A DNA stretch of 56,122 nt from positions 1 through 56,122 of the forward strand of contig DASWHR010000065.1 in NCBI GenBank assembly GCA_036398095.1, written 5' to 3'. This document shows positions 7,945 through 15,927 of this stretch, in pieces. The first letter of the stretch is position 1; every line of letters begins with the position of its first letter. Made by a program: the position numbers and the translations under genes. This DNA is from DASWHR01 sp036398095 (GTDB taxonomy: Bacteria > Actinomycetota > AC-67). Below the pieces are notes generated by a model. The model was given only the letters and a program-made list of their open reading frames with translations, did no database searches and was not told the DNA's origin.

Positions 7945-9537
7945 GTGACCACCACTGCCACGACCTCGGTCGGCCGCGCCGCCGAACGCAGGCGCACCTT
8001 TGCGATCATCTCGCATCCCGATGCGGGCAAAACGACGTTGACCGAAAAGTTCCTGCTGTATTCGGGAGCGATCGCCGAAGCCGGTGCGGTGCGGGCGCGC
8101 CGCGAAGGACGCGCCGCCGTCTCCGACTGGATGGAGCTCGAACGCCGGCGCGGCATCTCGATCAGCTCGACGGTGCTTCAGTTCGACCACGGCGGCGTGC
8201 ACATGAATCTGCTCGACACGCCCGGCCACCGCGACTTCTCGGAAGACACCTACCGGGTGCTGACCGCCGTCGACGCCGCGATCATGGTCCTGGATGCGGC
8301 GAAGGGAATCGAGCCGCAGACCCTGAAACTGTTCGAAGTGTGCCGGCTCCGCGGCATCCCACTGCTGACGTTCATCAACAAATACGACCGCCCGGGAATG
8401 GAGCCGTTGCACGTGCTCGACGAGATCGAAAAGACCATCTCGCTTCATCCCGCACCGGTCGTATGGCCCGTCGGCATCGCCGGCGACCTGCGCGGCGTGA
8501 TCGACCGGCGCGACGGAACCTATTACCGCTATCAGCGCACCGCGCGCGGCGCGACACAAGCCGTCGAAGAGCGCGTCGACCCTGCCCGCGCCGCGATCGA
8601 AGAAGGCGACGCATGGCGGCACGCGCAGGAAGAACTGGCGTTGCTCGACGCGACCGAGTCGACCTTCCGTCACGACGCGTTTCACGGCGGCGATTCCACG
8701 CCCGTGTTCTTCGGGTCGGCGCTCACGAACTTCGGCGTGCGTTTGCTGCTGGATGCGCTCGTCGATCTCGCGCCGTCGCCCGGCCCGCGTCCGACGACCG
8801 GCGACGACGCACGCCCGATCGACGCGCCCTTTTCGGGATTCGTGTTCAAGGTTCAAGCCAACATGGACCCGAACCATCGCGATCGCATCGCGTTCGTGCG
8901 TGTGTGTTCCGGACAGTTCGAGCGCGGCATGACCGCAACGGTCGCGCGGACGGGACGGCCGTATTCGCTCAAGTACGCCCATCAGGTTCGCGGGCGCGAC
9001 CGCGAAACGCTGGACGAGGCGTATCCGGGCGACATCATCGGATTCGTCAATGCCGCCGACCTGTCGCTGGGCGACACGCTCTACGTCGGCGAGCGTGTTG
9101 TGTTCCCGCCGATCCCGACGTTCGCGCCCGAGCAGTTCGTGACCGCCCGCAACCGTGACACCAGCCGATACAAGCAGTTCCGTCGCGGGCTCGCCGCATT
9201 GGACGAAGAAGGCGTGATCCAAGTGCTGCGCCACCCGGACCGCGGCGATCAAGCGCCCGTGCTCGCCGCCGTCGGTCCGATGCAATTCGAGGTCGCCACG
9301 CACCGGCTCGAAGCCGAGTTCGGCGCCCGCGTGGATCTTTCACCGCTCGACTTCACCATCGCGCGTCTCACCGACGCCGACGGCGAGCGAGTCCTGCGCG
9401 GCCGGCGGGACGCCGAAGTCCTGCACCGCGCGAACGGCGCTCGCTACGCGCTGTTTCGCAGCCAGTTCTGGCTCAACCACTTCCGCGACGACCATCCCGA
9501 CGTGCGGCTCGACACCGTCTTCGCATCCACGGACTGA
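7945..9537 (+). CDS. prfC: Peptide chain release factor 3
   Basis: 530 residues, the usual RF3 length (E. coli 529). GTPase motifs are all present: P-loop SHPDAGKTTLTEK (K29), G3 DTPGHRDFSED and G4 NKYDR. RF3-specific stretches such as GISISSTVLQF, the PVVWPVGI region and the conserved FKVQANMDPNHRDRIAFVRV follow. It recycles class I release factors from the ribosome after termination, using GTP. The GTG start lies 8 bp after the ATPase stop and gives the correct N-terminus; longer readings in this frame only extend into the ATPase gene. Confidence 0.95.
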   Translation: MTTTATTSVGRAAERRRTFAIISHPDAGKTTLTEKFLLYSGAIAEAGAVRARREGRAAVSDWMELERRRGISISSTVLQFDHGGVHMNLLDTPGHRDFSEDTYRVLTAVDAAIMVLDAAKGIEPQTLKLFEVCRLRGIPLLTFINKYDRPGMEPLHVLDEIEKTISLHPAPVVWPVGIAGDLRGVIDRRDGTYYRYQRTARGATQAVEERVDPARAAIEEGDAWRHAQEELALLDATESTFRHDAFHGGDSTPVFFGSALTNFGVRLLLDALVDLAPSPGPRPTTGDDARPIDAPFSGFVFKVQANMDPNHRDRIAFVRVCSGQFERGMTATVARTGRPYSLKYAHQVRGRDRETLDEAYPGDIIGFVNAADLSLGDTLYVGERVVFPPIPTFAPEQFVTARNRDTSRYKQFRRGLAALDEEGVIQVLRHPDRGDQAPVLAAVGPMQFEVATHRLEAEFGARVDLSPLDFTIARLTDADGERVLRGRRDAEVLHRANGARYALFRSQFWLNHFRDDHPDVRLDTVFASTD

Positions 9538-9555
9538 CTCGGTTGCGTTGGGCCG

Positions 9556-10620
9556 TCAGGCGGCGCAGGGGTGCGTCGCGACCTGGGCGGTATCGAGTCC
9601 GACTCGTCGCGTGAGCCAGTCCAGCCCGATGCCCTCGAAGGCGGCGGCCGAGTTCGGCTGCAACTGAAGGAAGTGGCCGGCGCTCGGGACGATCTGCATC
9701 TCGAAGCACGTCGCGGACGACCAGAACAGTTGCTCCTTGGTCTCCTCCGGACCGCCGGACTCGCAGACGGTCAGGCAGGCGAGACCGTCGTGATCGCCGA
9801 TCACCGACAGCACCGGCACGCGGACGAGACGCGTCAGCGGATACCACGTTCCGAATGTCACCGCCTCGCCGGCGGTCGCGGTGTCCTTGAGCGCTTCGTC
9901 CAGCGCGACCGTCGCCGGATCCGCGGCCGGCAGATGAAAGAACTGGTCGCGCGAACCCGGCTGCGTCGTCGCATAGCCGAGTGGGATGTCATCGCGGCCC
10001 GCGAACTTCGGATCGGCCTGCGCGGGATAGAAAGCCATGAACAACTCGGCCAAACCGATCGGCGACGGACCGACCACGATCCCGGTGTTGATCAGCCCGT
10101 CGACGTCGTCGTAGGCCTCGGCCTGAAAGATGTTGATCAACGTGCTCAGCGAGTTCCCTGCGAGCGCCACGTTCCCGAACGCCACGCCGCCGATGTCGCC
10201 GCCGCGCAGCCGTTCGACCAACTGATGCTGCAGATACGCCTCGGTCTGCACGCTCACCAGCACCGCTGCCGGCCGGTCGCTTTCTCCCGTGCCGATCCGG
10301 TCGTAGTTGAAGACGGCAAAGCCTGCGCGCGTCGCGTGTCGCACGAACGAATAGGTGTCCTTGTCCGCCGGCCAATCCCAGTAGGCGTGCGTCGCCAAGC
10401 CGGGCGGCGACGCCAGGATCACCGTCTGGCCCGCATAGGGAGCGGTCGCGCACAGCCACCCGGCGACGCGATACGACGTCGGATCCGCCGGAACCAGCGC
10501 GACGTCGAGATCGTGGCGCGTGCACGATGCGTCCTCGGATGACGCGCTCGCTCCGGCCGGCATCAATTGAACGCTCATCAGAAGGATCATCGCAAGCCGC
10601 ACAAGCATGTGTTTCAGCAT
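9556..10620 (-). CDS. Secreted alpha/beta hydrolase
   Basis: 354 residues with an N-terminal signal peptide (about 1-27, ending ...MPAGASA). The mature part is an alpha/beta hydrolase: nucleophile elbow G-N-S-L-S, acid GDHDG and catalytic histidine SAGHFLQL near the C-terminus, plus PPGLATHAYWDWP near the oxyanion position. It contains several cysteines suited to disulfides outside the cell. The substrate is unknown; esterase or lipase activity is likely. It lies downstream of a second, longer secreted hydrolase on the same strand, but a large hairpin separates them, and its Shine-Dalgarno is the G-run in a C-run/G-run hairpin at 10624-10648. Confidence 0.8.
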   Translation of the reverse strand: MLKHMLVRLAMILLMSVQLMPAGASASSEDASCTRHDLDVALVPADPTSYRVAGWLCATAPYAGQTVILASPPGLATHAYWDWPADKDTYSFVRHATRAGFAVFNYDRIGTGESDRPAAVLVSVQTEAYLQHQLVERLRGGDIGGVAFGNVALAGNSLSTLINIFQAEAYDDVDGLINTGIVVGPSPIGLAELFMAFYPAQADPKFAGRDDIPLGYATTQPGSRDQFFHLPAADPATVALDEALKDTATAGEAVTFGTWYPLTRLVRVPVLSVIGDHDGLACLTVCESGGPEETKEQLFWSSATCFEMQIVPSAGHFLQLQPNSAAAFEGIGLDWLTRRVGLDTAQVATHPCAA

Positions 10621-10623
10621 CGT

Positions 10624-10648
10624 CCCCCCCGTCTCTTTCGAAGGGGGG
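10624..10648 (-). promoter_or_regulatory. Leader hairpin that would cover the hydrolase Shine-Dalgarno
   Basis: C7 (10624-10630) pairs with G6 (10643-10648) across a 12-nt loop. On the minus-strand mRNA the G-run that ends 3 nt before the AUG at 10620 is the only purine-rich Shine-Dalgarno, so folding would hide it. This suggests translational control; it is an inference from base complementarity only. Confidence 0.4.
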
Positions 10649-10671
10649 ATTCGGCATGCGGAACGGCAATT

Positions 10672-10723
10672 CCTTCGAACGCGGACCCGCGAAACAGGTT
10701 CGCGGGCCCGCGTTCTCCGAAGG
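10672..10723 (-). terminator. Long near-perfect hairpin between the two hydrolase genes
   Basis: Arms 10677-10693 and 10699-10715 pair over 17 positions with one mismatch and a 5-nt loop. Outer CCTTCG/CGAAGG arms (10672-10677 and 10718-10723) extend the stem. It begins about 7 bp after the stop codon of the upstream minus-strand gene, where a terminator is expected, but has no T-run on the minus-strand side. It could be a factor-dependent terminator or mRNA stabiliser. Confidence 0.55.
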
Positions 10724-10729
10724 ATGAAC

Positions 10730-12208
10730 TTAGCCGGTCACGGGGCAGCCGGTGAGGCGCACATTGCCGGCGGCACCCGAGTCGGCGACGGCGGCGACGC
10801 CGCCGTTCAGATAGTCGGGCAGCGTCACCGAGCAGAACGAGCGGAACTCGGGCGAGAGCCGATCCACGATCCACAGTCCCTCGATCTGGTACGGCACGTT
10901 GCCGCCGAACAGCGGATCGCCCGACGTCGCCATCTGCACCGGGTCGTAGAACCCTTGGCTGATGGTGTGCTTGTCGATCGAGCCGGACACGAACCGCTTG
11001 GAGGTCAGCTGCGCGAACGCGCTCGCCACGATCCCTTGGCGGTAGCGGCGCTCCTGCGCGGCATCCCGGCCGTGCAAGGCAACGACATCGCCATCCCCGT
11101 CCACGACCAGCTTGCCGCGAACGTGCCGGTCCAGCCAGGCGAGCGTGTAGTAGTTGATCACCGGCTCGGCCAGCCGGTTGCCGGCCAGCGATCCGACGCC
11201 GTTGCCGTTCCAGTCGATGTGGTTCGAGGCGCGAAGCGTGATGTGGTAGACGTCCATGCCGCGCGCCTGGTGCTCTTGATACGTGACAAGACCGCGATCG
11301 CGCGTGTCGGGATAGTCCGTGCGTGCCGTGCCTTGCGGCGCGCTGAAGGCGCCGTCGGTGCGCTGGTACATGATCGGCGCGCACGGGTTTTCACCGGAGC
11401 AGTTGTTGTCGGCGATCGCGTCGCCACCGTCCCACGCGACGATCGCGTCGACGCGAGGATCACCCTGATAGCTCAGCGCGGCGGCTGCACCTTGCGAATG
11501 GCCGGCCATCGCGACGCGCGACAGGTCCGCTTCCCGGCCGATCTCGCCCGAGGCAGACGAGGCCAGCCAGTTGAGCACCTCGCCGCCGTTCGCGGAATCC
11601 TGCACGTTCGGCACACCGGTCAGCGGGTGGATGCCGTTGACGACGATCGCCATGTATCCGGCCTCGGCGTAGACCTGCGCGTTGAACCGGTGATGCGTCA
11701 TCTGCGCGATGAAGCCGTGATGAATCACGACCACCGGATACGGCGGCGCGAAGCGCTCCAGCGCGGCCGGCTTGTTCAGGCACGTGTTCGGCTTGCACGG
11801 ACGATAGATCTCGGCCGCGGGCACGCCGGGGATGCCGTAGACGCCGGGAATGTCGGCGGCGATGTAGTCGAAGCGCCAGCGGCGGCCGTCGAACCGGTGC
11901 GGGTTGCGATACCAGTCTTCGCCGTAGCGCCCCGAGTTCGTGTGATTGTGCGGGTGAAAGCGACGGTCGGCGTCTCGCTGGTTGTCACACTCCAGCCGCT
12001 GGCGGTCGCGCTCGATCCACGCGGGGCTGCCCGGCGCCGGATCGCCCGCCGGATCCTTGGTGCCGTCCGGCCGTGTCGGGTTGAACAGATCGTTCAAGCA
12101 GTCGATTCCGTGCGTGATCGGCCACGAATCCAACGGCGCGGCCTGCGCGCCGCCGACCGGAGCCAGCACCGCCGTCAAAACGGCCGCGATCAAGGCTCTC
12201 TTCAGCAT
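10730..12208 (-). CDS. Large secreted alpha/beta hydrolase (lipase/dienelactone-hydrolase-like)
   Basis: 492 residues with a signal peptide (1-23, ending GGAQA). An N-terminal extension of about 130 residues rich in His, Asn and Asp precedes the hydrolase fold. The fold has oxyanion region VVVIHHGF, nucleophile elbow GHSQG, and late Asp/His candidates around NHIDW and SIDKHTI. Calcium-like DGDGD and paired cysteines point to a stable extracellular enzyme. It resembles large actinobacterial lipases/cutinase-like proteins, but the substrate is unknown. GGGAGGAAG precedes the ATG. It is divergent from the PucR-type regulator across a gap with an inverted-repeat operator, so it is the likely target of that regulator. 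Confidence 0.75.
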   Translation of the reverse strand: MLKRALIAAVLTAVLAPVGGAQAAPLDSWPITHGIDCLNDLFNPTRPDGTKDPAGDPAPGSPAWIERDRQRLECDNQRDADRRFHPHNHTNSGRYGEDWYRNPHRFDGRRWRFDYIAADIPGVYGIPGVPAAEIYRPCKPNTCLNKPAALERFAPPYPVVVIHHGFIAQMTHHRFNAQVYAEAGYMAIVVNGIHPLTGVPNVQDSANGGEVLNWLASSASGEIGREADLSRVAMAGHSQGAAAALSYQGDPRVDAIVAWDGGDAIADNNCSGENPCAPIMYQRTDGAFSAPQGTARTDYPDTRDRGLVTYQEHQARGMDVYHITLRASNHIDWNGNGVGSLAGNRLAEPVINYYTLAWLDRHVRGKLVVDGDGDVVALHGRDAAQERRYRQGIVASAFAQLTSKRFVSGSIDKHTISQGFYDPVQMATSGDPLFGGNVPYQIEGLWIVDRLSPEFRSFCSVTLPDYLNGGVAAVADSGAAGNVRLTGCPVTG

Positions 12209-12288
12209 CGTCTTCCTCCCGGTCTCGTGCGGTGCGACGTCGTCGTCGTGTGCGTACTTCGACCAGTCCGGCCGGCCTTCCTCCGGGG

Positions 12289-12332
12289 GATTCCACCATT
12301 TTCCCGGCAGCGATTGGTGGAATCGACCAATC
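12289..12332. promoter_or_regulatory. Composite inverted-repeat operator between hydrolase and PucR-type regulator
   Basis: GATTCCACCA (12289-12298) is the exact reverse complement of TGGTGGAATC (12315-12324). The second arm also takes part in a nested palindrome, GATTGGT (12312-12318) with ACCAATC (12326-12332). The repeats lie centrally in the 168-bp divergent gap, as expected for an operator controlling one or both genes. The binding protein is inferred to be the adjacent PucR-type regulator. Confidence 0.6.
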
Positions 12333-12376
12333 GAGCGGGCAGGAGGCCGCTGCGGCGGCGGCGAATTGCCTCCGCT

Positions 12377-13600
12377 ATGGCGACCGTCGATCCGCAGGTG
12401 CAGTGGGAGGCGTCATCGCCGCCGGGATGGGAACCGGTGGCCGAGGTGTGCCGCGCGATGTTCGAAGAGCGCGCACAGATCACCGAGCACATCAACGACC
12501 GGATCCGCCGCGAGATCGAAGACTTCGAGGAGCGGAGCAGCGTGATCTCGCGCTCGGATATCTCGTGGTCGACGGGCGGCGGCGTCGTGAACTTCATTCG
12601 CGGCGTCGCGGAATGCCGGCCCGCCGACGACGACAATCTCGAGTTCCAGCGGCTGGTGGGACGACGCAGCGCCATGCGCGGCCTGCCGCTTCAGCCGCTC
12701 ATCGCCGCCTACGAGGTCGGCTTCCGGGAACTGTGGTCGCTGCTCGCCCGTCGCGCCACCGGCGGTCCCGCCGCCGCGTTGCTCTTAGAGCACGGATCGA
12801 TCGTGTGGCAACGACTGGTCGAGACCACAACCGCGGTCGCCGAGGGGTACAAGCACGAGATCGCGCGGCGCGAAGCGTTCGAGTCGACGGCGACCGCGCA
12901 TTTTCTGGAAGCACTCGGCCAGGATCCCGACGCCGACGACGTTGCGGTGCTCGCAGGCAAGTTGGGTTTCGATCCCGCCGGCGACTTTCAAGTCGTCACG
13001 CTCGGCGGCCCGATCTCGGTCTCGGACGTCGCACGATCGCTCGCGGCCGATATTCAAGCTCGCGGCGCGCTCGCCGTCTCGACCCAGCGCGGACGCACCG
13101 CGGTGGTCATCACGCAAGGCATGGCCCCCGACGTGCTCGATTCGGTGCTCGAACAGGTTCCGCCCACAACGGCCGTGGCGGTCGGCGGCACCGGCCAGCG
13201 GCCATCGGGCGCTCTGCTGAGCTTCGTGGAAGCCGAACGTGCGCTCGAGCTTGCCGTGGCGCGCAAGAACGTCTGCCGTTTCGACGACGAATGGCTGCTT
13301 GCCTCGCTCATGACTCACCGCGCGTCGGTTCGGCGCGTGCTCGCCCCGGGGATTGCGATCGCGAACGTCAATCCGCATCTGGTCCACGCGCTGCGTGCGT
13401 TTGCCCGCAGCGGGTTCTCGGTCACCGAAAGCGCACGAATGCTGGCCGTCTCTGCGAACAGCCTGCGATACCGGTTGACTCGCTGGCGCACGCTGACCGG
13501 CTGGGATCCGTGGATCTTCGACGGCCTCAGCCGCTCGCTTCTGGCGATCGACATCGCAGAGCTTGCCCCCGGCGAGGCCCTACACCGTCGCGATCCCTAA
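12377..13600 (+). CDS. PucR/CdaR-type transcriptional regulator
   Basis: 407 residues. The N-terminal half is the helical RsbRD-like sensor domain usual in actinobacterial PucR proteins (ITEHINDRIRREIEDFEE...). The middle contains the GGDEF-like segment (FVEAERALELA), and the C-terminus is the PucR helix-turn-helix (FARSGFSVTESARMLAVSAN...LRYRLTRW). Such proteins control catabolic or secreted-enzyme genes, often divergently transcribed. The ATG at 12377 follows the operator region; the upstream reading in this frame is antisense to the hydrolase and is not coding. The anti-sigma-like gene follows within 17 bp, so read-through is possible. Confidence 0.85.
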   Translation: MATVDPQVQWEASSPPGWEPVAEVCRAMFEERAQITEHINDRIRREIEDFEERSSVISRSDISWSTGGGVVNFIRGVAECRPADDDNLEFQRLVGRRSAMRGLPLQPLIAAYEVGFRELWSLLARRATGGPAAALLLEHGSIVWQRLVETTTAVAEGYKHEIARREAFESTATAHFLEALGQDPDADDVAVLAGKLGFDPAGDFQVVTLGGPISVSDVARSLAADIQARGALAVSTQRGRTAVVITQGMAPDVLDSVLEQVPPTTAVAVGGTGQRPSGALLSFVEAERALELAVARKNVCRFDDEWLLASLMTHRASVRRVLAPGIAIANVNPHLVHALRAFARSGFSVTESARMLAVSANSLRYRLTRWRTLTGWDPWIFDGLSRSLLAIDIAELAPGEALHRRDP

Positions 13601-13617
13601 AGGTTCCTTAACGAGGT

Positions 13618-14064
13618 ATGAACCGTTCGTTCCGTGGGTACTATTCCTCTGTGGCATTGACATGCCCCAAACAAGGTCCCGGGAGCGATCGCCGGGTTGA
13701 GATCCGTATCCTTCCGGAGCCGCGCAAGGTCGCCCGCCTCCGCCGGGCGCTCGAGACTTTTCCGCTGCCGCCGCTATTGCTCGATGACGCCAAGCTGCTG
13801 CTGACCGAGACGGTCACCAACAGCATCAGACATGCCCAGCTTCGGCCCCGCGAGCGCGTGCGCATCGCGATCCGTTGGGATGGCACGACCTTGCGAGTCG
13901 ATGTGTTCGACCACGCGAACGCAGGAGCCGAACCCGGTCCCGTCATCGGCGGCATCCGGCCTTCGCCGGGAGCCGAGTCGGGATGGGGATTGTTTCTGCT
14001 CGACCGTCTCGCCCGCCGATGGGGCAACGCCCCCGGCCACTACTGGTTCGAGCTGACTCTCTGA
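13618..14064 (+). CDS. Anti-sigma-factor-type ATP-binding protein (RsbW/SpoIIAB-like)
   Basis: 148 residues with a single HATPase_c_2 domain. The N-box is canonical (LLTETVTNSIRHA, Asn present), G1 is replaced by DVFDHANAG, and G2 is GWGLFLLDRLA. Proteins of this kind bind sigma factors or phosphorylate STAS antagonists. Its neighbours are a histidine kinase and a STAS protein lacking the usual phosphorylation residue, so it may belong to a local signalling set distinct from the sigma-factor locus near 45 kb. No sigma factor gene is adjacent. Confidence 0.75.
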   Translation: MNRSFRGYYSSVALTCPKQGPGSDRRVEIRILPEPRKVARLRRALETFPLPPLLLDDAKLLLTETVTNSIRHAQLRPRERVRIAIRWDGTTLRVDVFDHANAGAEPGPVIGGIRPSPGAESGWGLFLLDRLARRWGNAPGHYWFELTL

Positions 14065-14154
14065 AGCAGAAGAAACAAACGACTCAGCCGTCGCGAGGGG
14101 AATTAGCCCGTCCCGGCCATGTCTTTGTGACCGTCCCGTGCCGATACCTCTGGC

Positions 14155-15465
14155 ATGAGCGCGTCCCGTCGCGCTGCGTCCGGCCCGCGAAGAACCCTCG
14201 TGGTCGCCGTGGTTTCGGCCGTCGTGCTGATTCCCGTCGCCGTCACGGCCGCCTGCCAGAGTTCGCCGCGATGCCTTGCTCCGGAGCGAGCGTCGCGCGG
14301 TATCGGTCGCGAGTTGGTCGCGCTGGGGCCGGCGGGCGTGGATTCGGTGCCCGCGCTCGTGCGGATGCTGCAGTGCCGATCCTGTGCCGACCCGACGCCC
14401 GACCCGAGCGTCCAGCCGTCGGCGTCCCCGTCGCTCGGCGACGCGAGGCCGGTCGCGACGCCCTCCCCGTCGCAGGCGACGCCCGCACCGCCGGCCGTCC
14501 CGGCGCCCGCATCCACGATTCGCCGGCCCGCAGTCGATCCGAGCATGGCGGCGAGCGTGCGAACGATCGTGGTCCCCACGCCGCGGGTGCACGTGGTCCG
14601 CGTGCCGGTCGAGGTGCCGGTCGAGCGCGTCGGCGCACCGGGGTTTCCCGTCCCGGCCGCGGCGTTGGCCGCGATCGCGTCGGCACTTGCGATTGCGGTC
14701 GTGCTCAGGCGGCGATCGCGTACGGCGTTCGTGGCGCGCGATCCCGAAGCCGAGTTCCGGCGGCTGACCTCGACGCTGCTCGCGAATCTGTCGCACGAGC
14801 TCTACACACCGCTGACACCGGTCAAAGGCTACGTGTCGATCCTGCGGAATCACGACTTGGACGGCGCGCGGGTGCACGAACTCGCCGAGCTGATGGCCGG
14901 CGCGTCCGACCGGCTCGAGTCCACGCTGGAGTCGGTCGTTGCCTATGCCGAAGCCGAGTCGTCCCGCGTCGATCCGCACCACGACGCCGTTGACGTCGCC
15001 GAGCTCCTGCGCGCCTCGATCGCTCGAAGCGGCGCGCGGGTCGATCTGAAGATCGACCGGCCGCTGCCGCGTGTCTGCCTCCATGCACGATTCATCGATA
15101 TCGCCGTGCGGGCGCTCATCGACAACGCCGCGAAGTTCTCGCCCAAAGGCGCCTCGATCCGCATGACGGTCCGGTCAAGCGCGGGGACGGGCGGGCGGTT
15201 CCTTGCGATCGAGGTCGCCGACCGCGGGATCGGCATGACGCCGCGGCAGCTGCGCGTCGCCTTCGAACCGTTCCGTCAGGTGGACGATGCGACGACTCGC
15301 TCGTACGGGGGGTTGGGCGTGGGCCTTTCGCTCGCGCGGCGCGTCGCCGGCGCGCACGGAGGGCGGCTGATCGCGACCTCCCGTCGCGGGCGCGGAAGCA
15401 TTTTCACGCTCTCGATCCCGCTCGTGCCCGCGGATCGGCCGGTGCCGGTCCGGGCATCTGCCTGA
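14155..15465 (+). CDS. Membrane sensor histidine kinase
   Basis: 436 residues. One membrane helix lies at about 14-33. An extracytoplasmic Pro/Ser/Thr-rich segment with cysteines (including CRSC) follows, then a second helix (about 165-187) and the kinase core: H-box LSHELYTPLTPVKGY with H214, N-box DNAAKFSP, G1 ADRGIGM and G2 GGLGVGLSLARR. The sensor region is a disordered spacer rather than a recognisable ligand domain, so sensing through its cysteines or by protein partners is possible. No response regulator is adjacent; the STAS gene follows 85 bp downstream. Confidence 0.85.
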   Translation: MSASRRAASGPRRTLVVAVVSAVVLIPVAVTAACQSSPRCLAPERASRGIGRELVALGPAGVDSVPALVRMLQCRSCADPTPDPSVQPSASPSLGDARPVATPSPSQATPAPPAVPAPASTIRRPAVDPSMAASVRTIVVPTPRVHVVRVPVEVPVERVGAPGFPVPAAALAAIASALAIAVVLRRRSRTAFVARDPEAEFRRLTSTLLANLSHELYTPLTPVKGYVSILRNHDLDGARVHELAELMAGASDRLESTLESVVAYAEAESSRVDPHHDAVDVAELLRASIARSGARVDLKIDRPLPRVCLHARFIDIAVRALIDNAAKFSPKGASIRMTVRSSAGTGGRFLAIEVADRGIGMTPRQLRVAFEPFRQVDDATTRSYGGLGVGLSLARRVAGAHGGRLIATSRRGRGSIFTLSIPLVPADRPVPVRASA

Positions 15466-15550
15466 CCGTTTCGTGCTGAACCGGTAAAAAGCAGAACCAA
15501 GCGCAACCAAGCGCACCCTTTCGTGCCGCCCCGGCGCTTCCCTGATCAAG

Positions 15551-15904
15551 ATGAGCGGATTCGACCCCGTATTTTCCGCTGAACGGTTGCCCTACGACGA
15601 CGACCCGGCCGAACTTTCGTTCGATCTCGCGTTGGACGGTGAGCGCGTCTGGCGGCTGAGTGGGGAGATCGACCAGACGGTCGTTGGGCTGTTCGCCGAC
15701 CAGCTTCACGCGGCGCTGGAACGCGGCCCGCGTGCGATCGATCTGTCGGGCCTCCGCTTTATCGACTGCGCCGGCATGCGGACGCTGGCTCACGCGCTCA
15801 TCGCATGCGGCGAAGGCATGCGCGTGCGTGCCGTTCCGACCTACGTCCGCCGCCACTGGACGATTGCCGGCTTCGACGCGATCGCTCCGCTTCCTGCCGA
15901 GTAA
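15551..15904 (+). CDS. STAS-domain protein with altered phosphorylation site
   Basis: 117 residues of STAS fold (anti-sigma-factor antagonist family): WRLSGEIDQTVVGLF near residue 34 and the helix-start loop LRFIDCAGMRTL. In regulated antagonists this loop reads D-S-[S/T]-G and the second residue is phosphorylated by an RsbW-type kinase. Here it is D72-C-A74-G, so the site cannot be phosphorylated in the usual way. The protein could be a constitutive antagonist, a cysteine-based sensor, or a scaffold for the upstream kinase and ATPase. It is convergent with the subtilase gene. Confidence 0.8.
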   Translation: MSGFDPVFSAERLPYDDDPAELSFDLALDGERVWRLSGEIDQTVVGLFADQLHAALERGPRAIDLSGLRFIDCAGMRTLAHALIACGEGMRVRAVPTYVRRHWTIAGFDAIAPLPAE

Positions 15905-15927
15905 GCGCGGGTCCGTCCGGTCGCCGA

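Noticed and set aside
7378..9303. A 641-codon minus-strand frame opposite prfC
   Set aside because: The composition is typical of antisense frames in GC-rich DNA; the plus strand holds complete RF3.
10607..12376. The long N-terminal extension of the PucR-type frame
   Set aside because: The extension is antisense to the secreted hydrolase and crosses the promoter and operator; the domain architecture starts at 12377.
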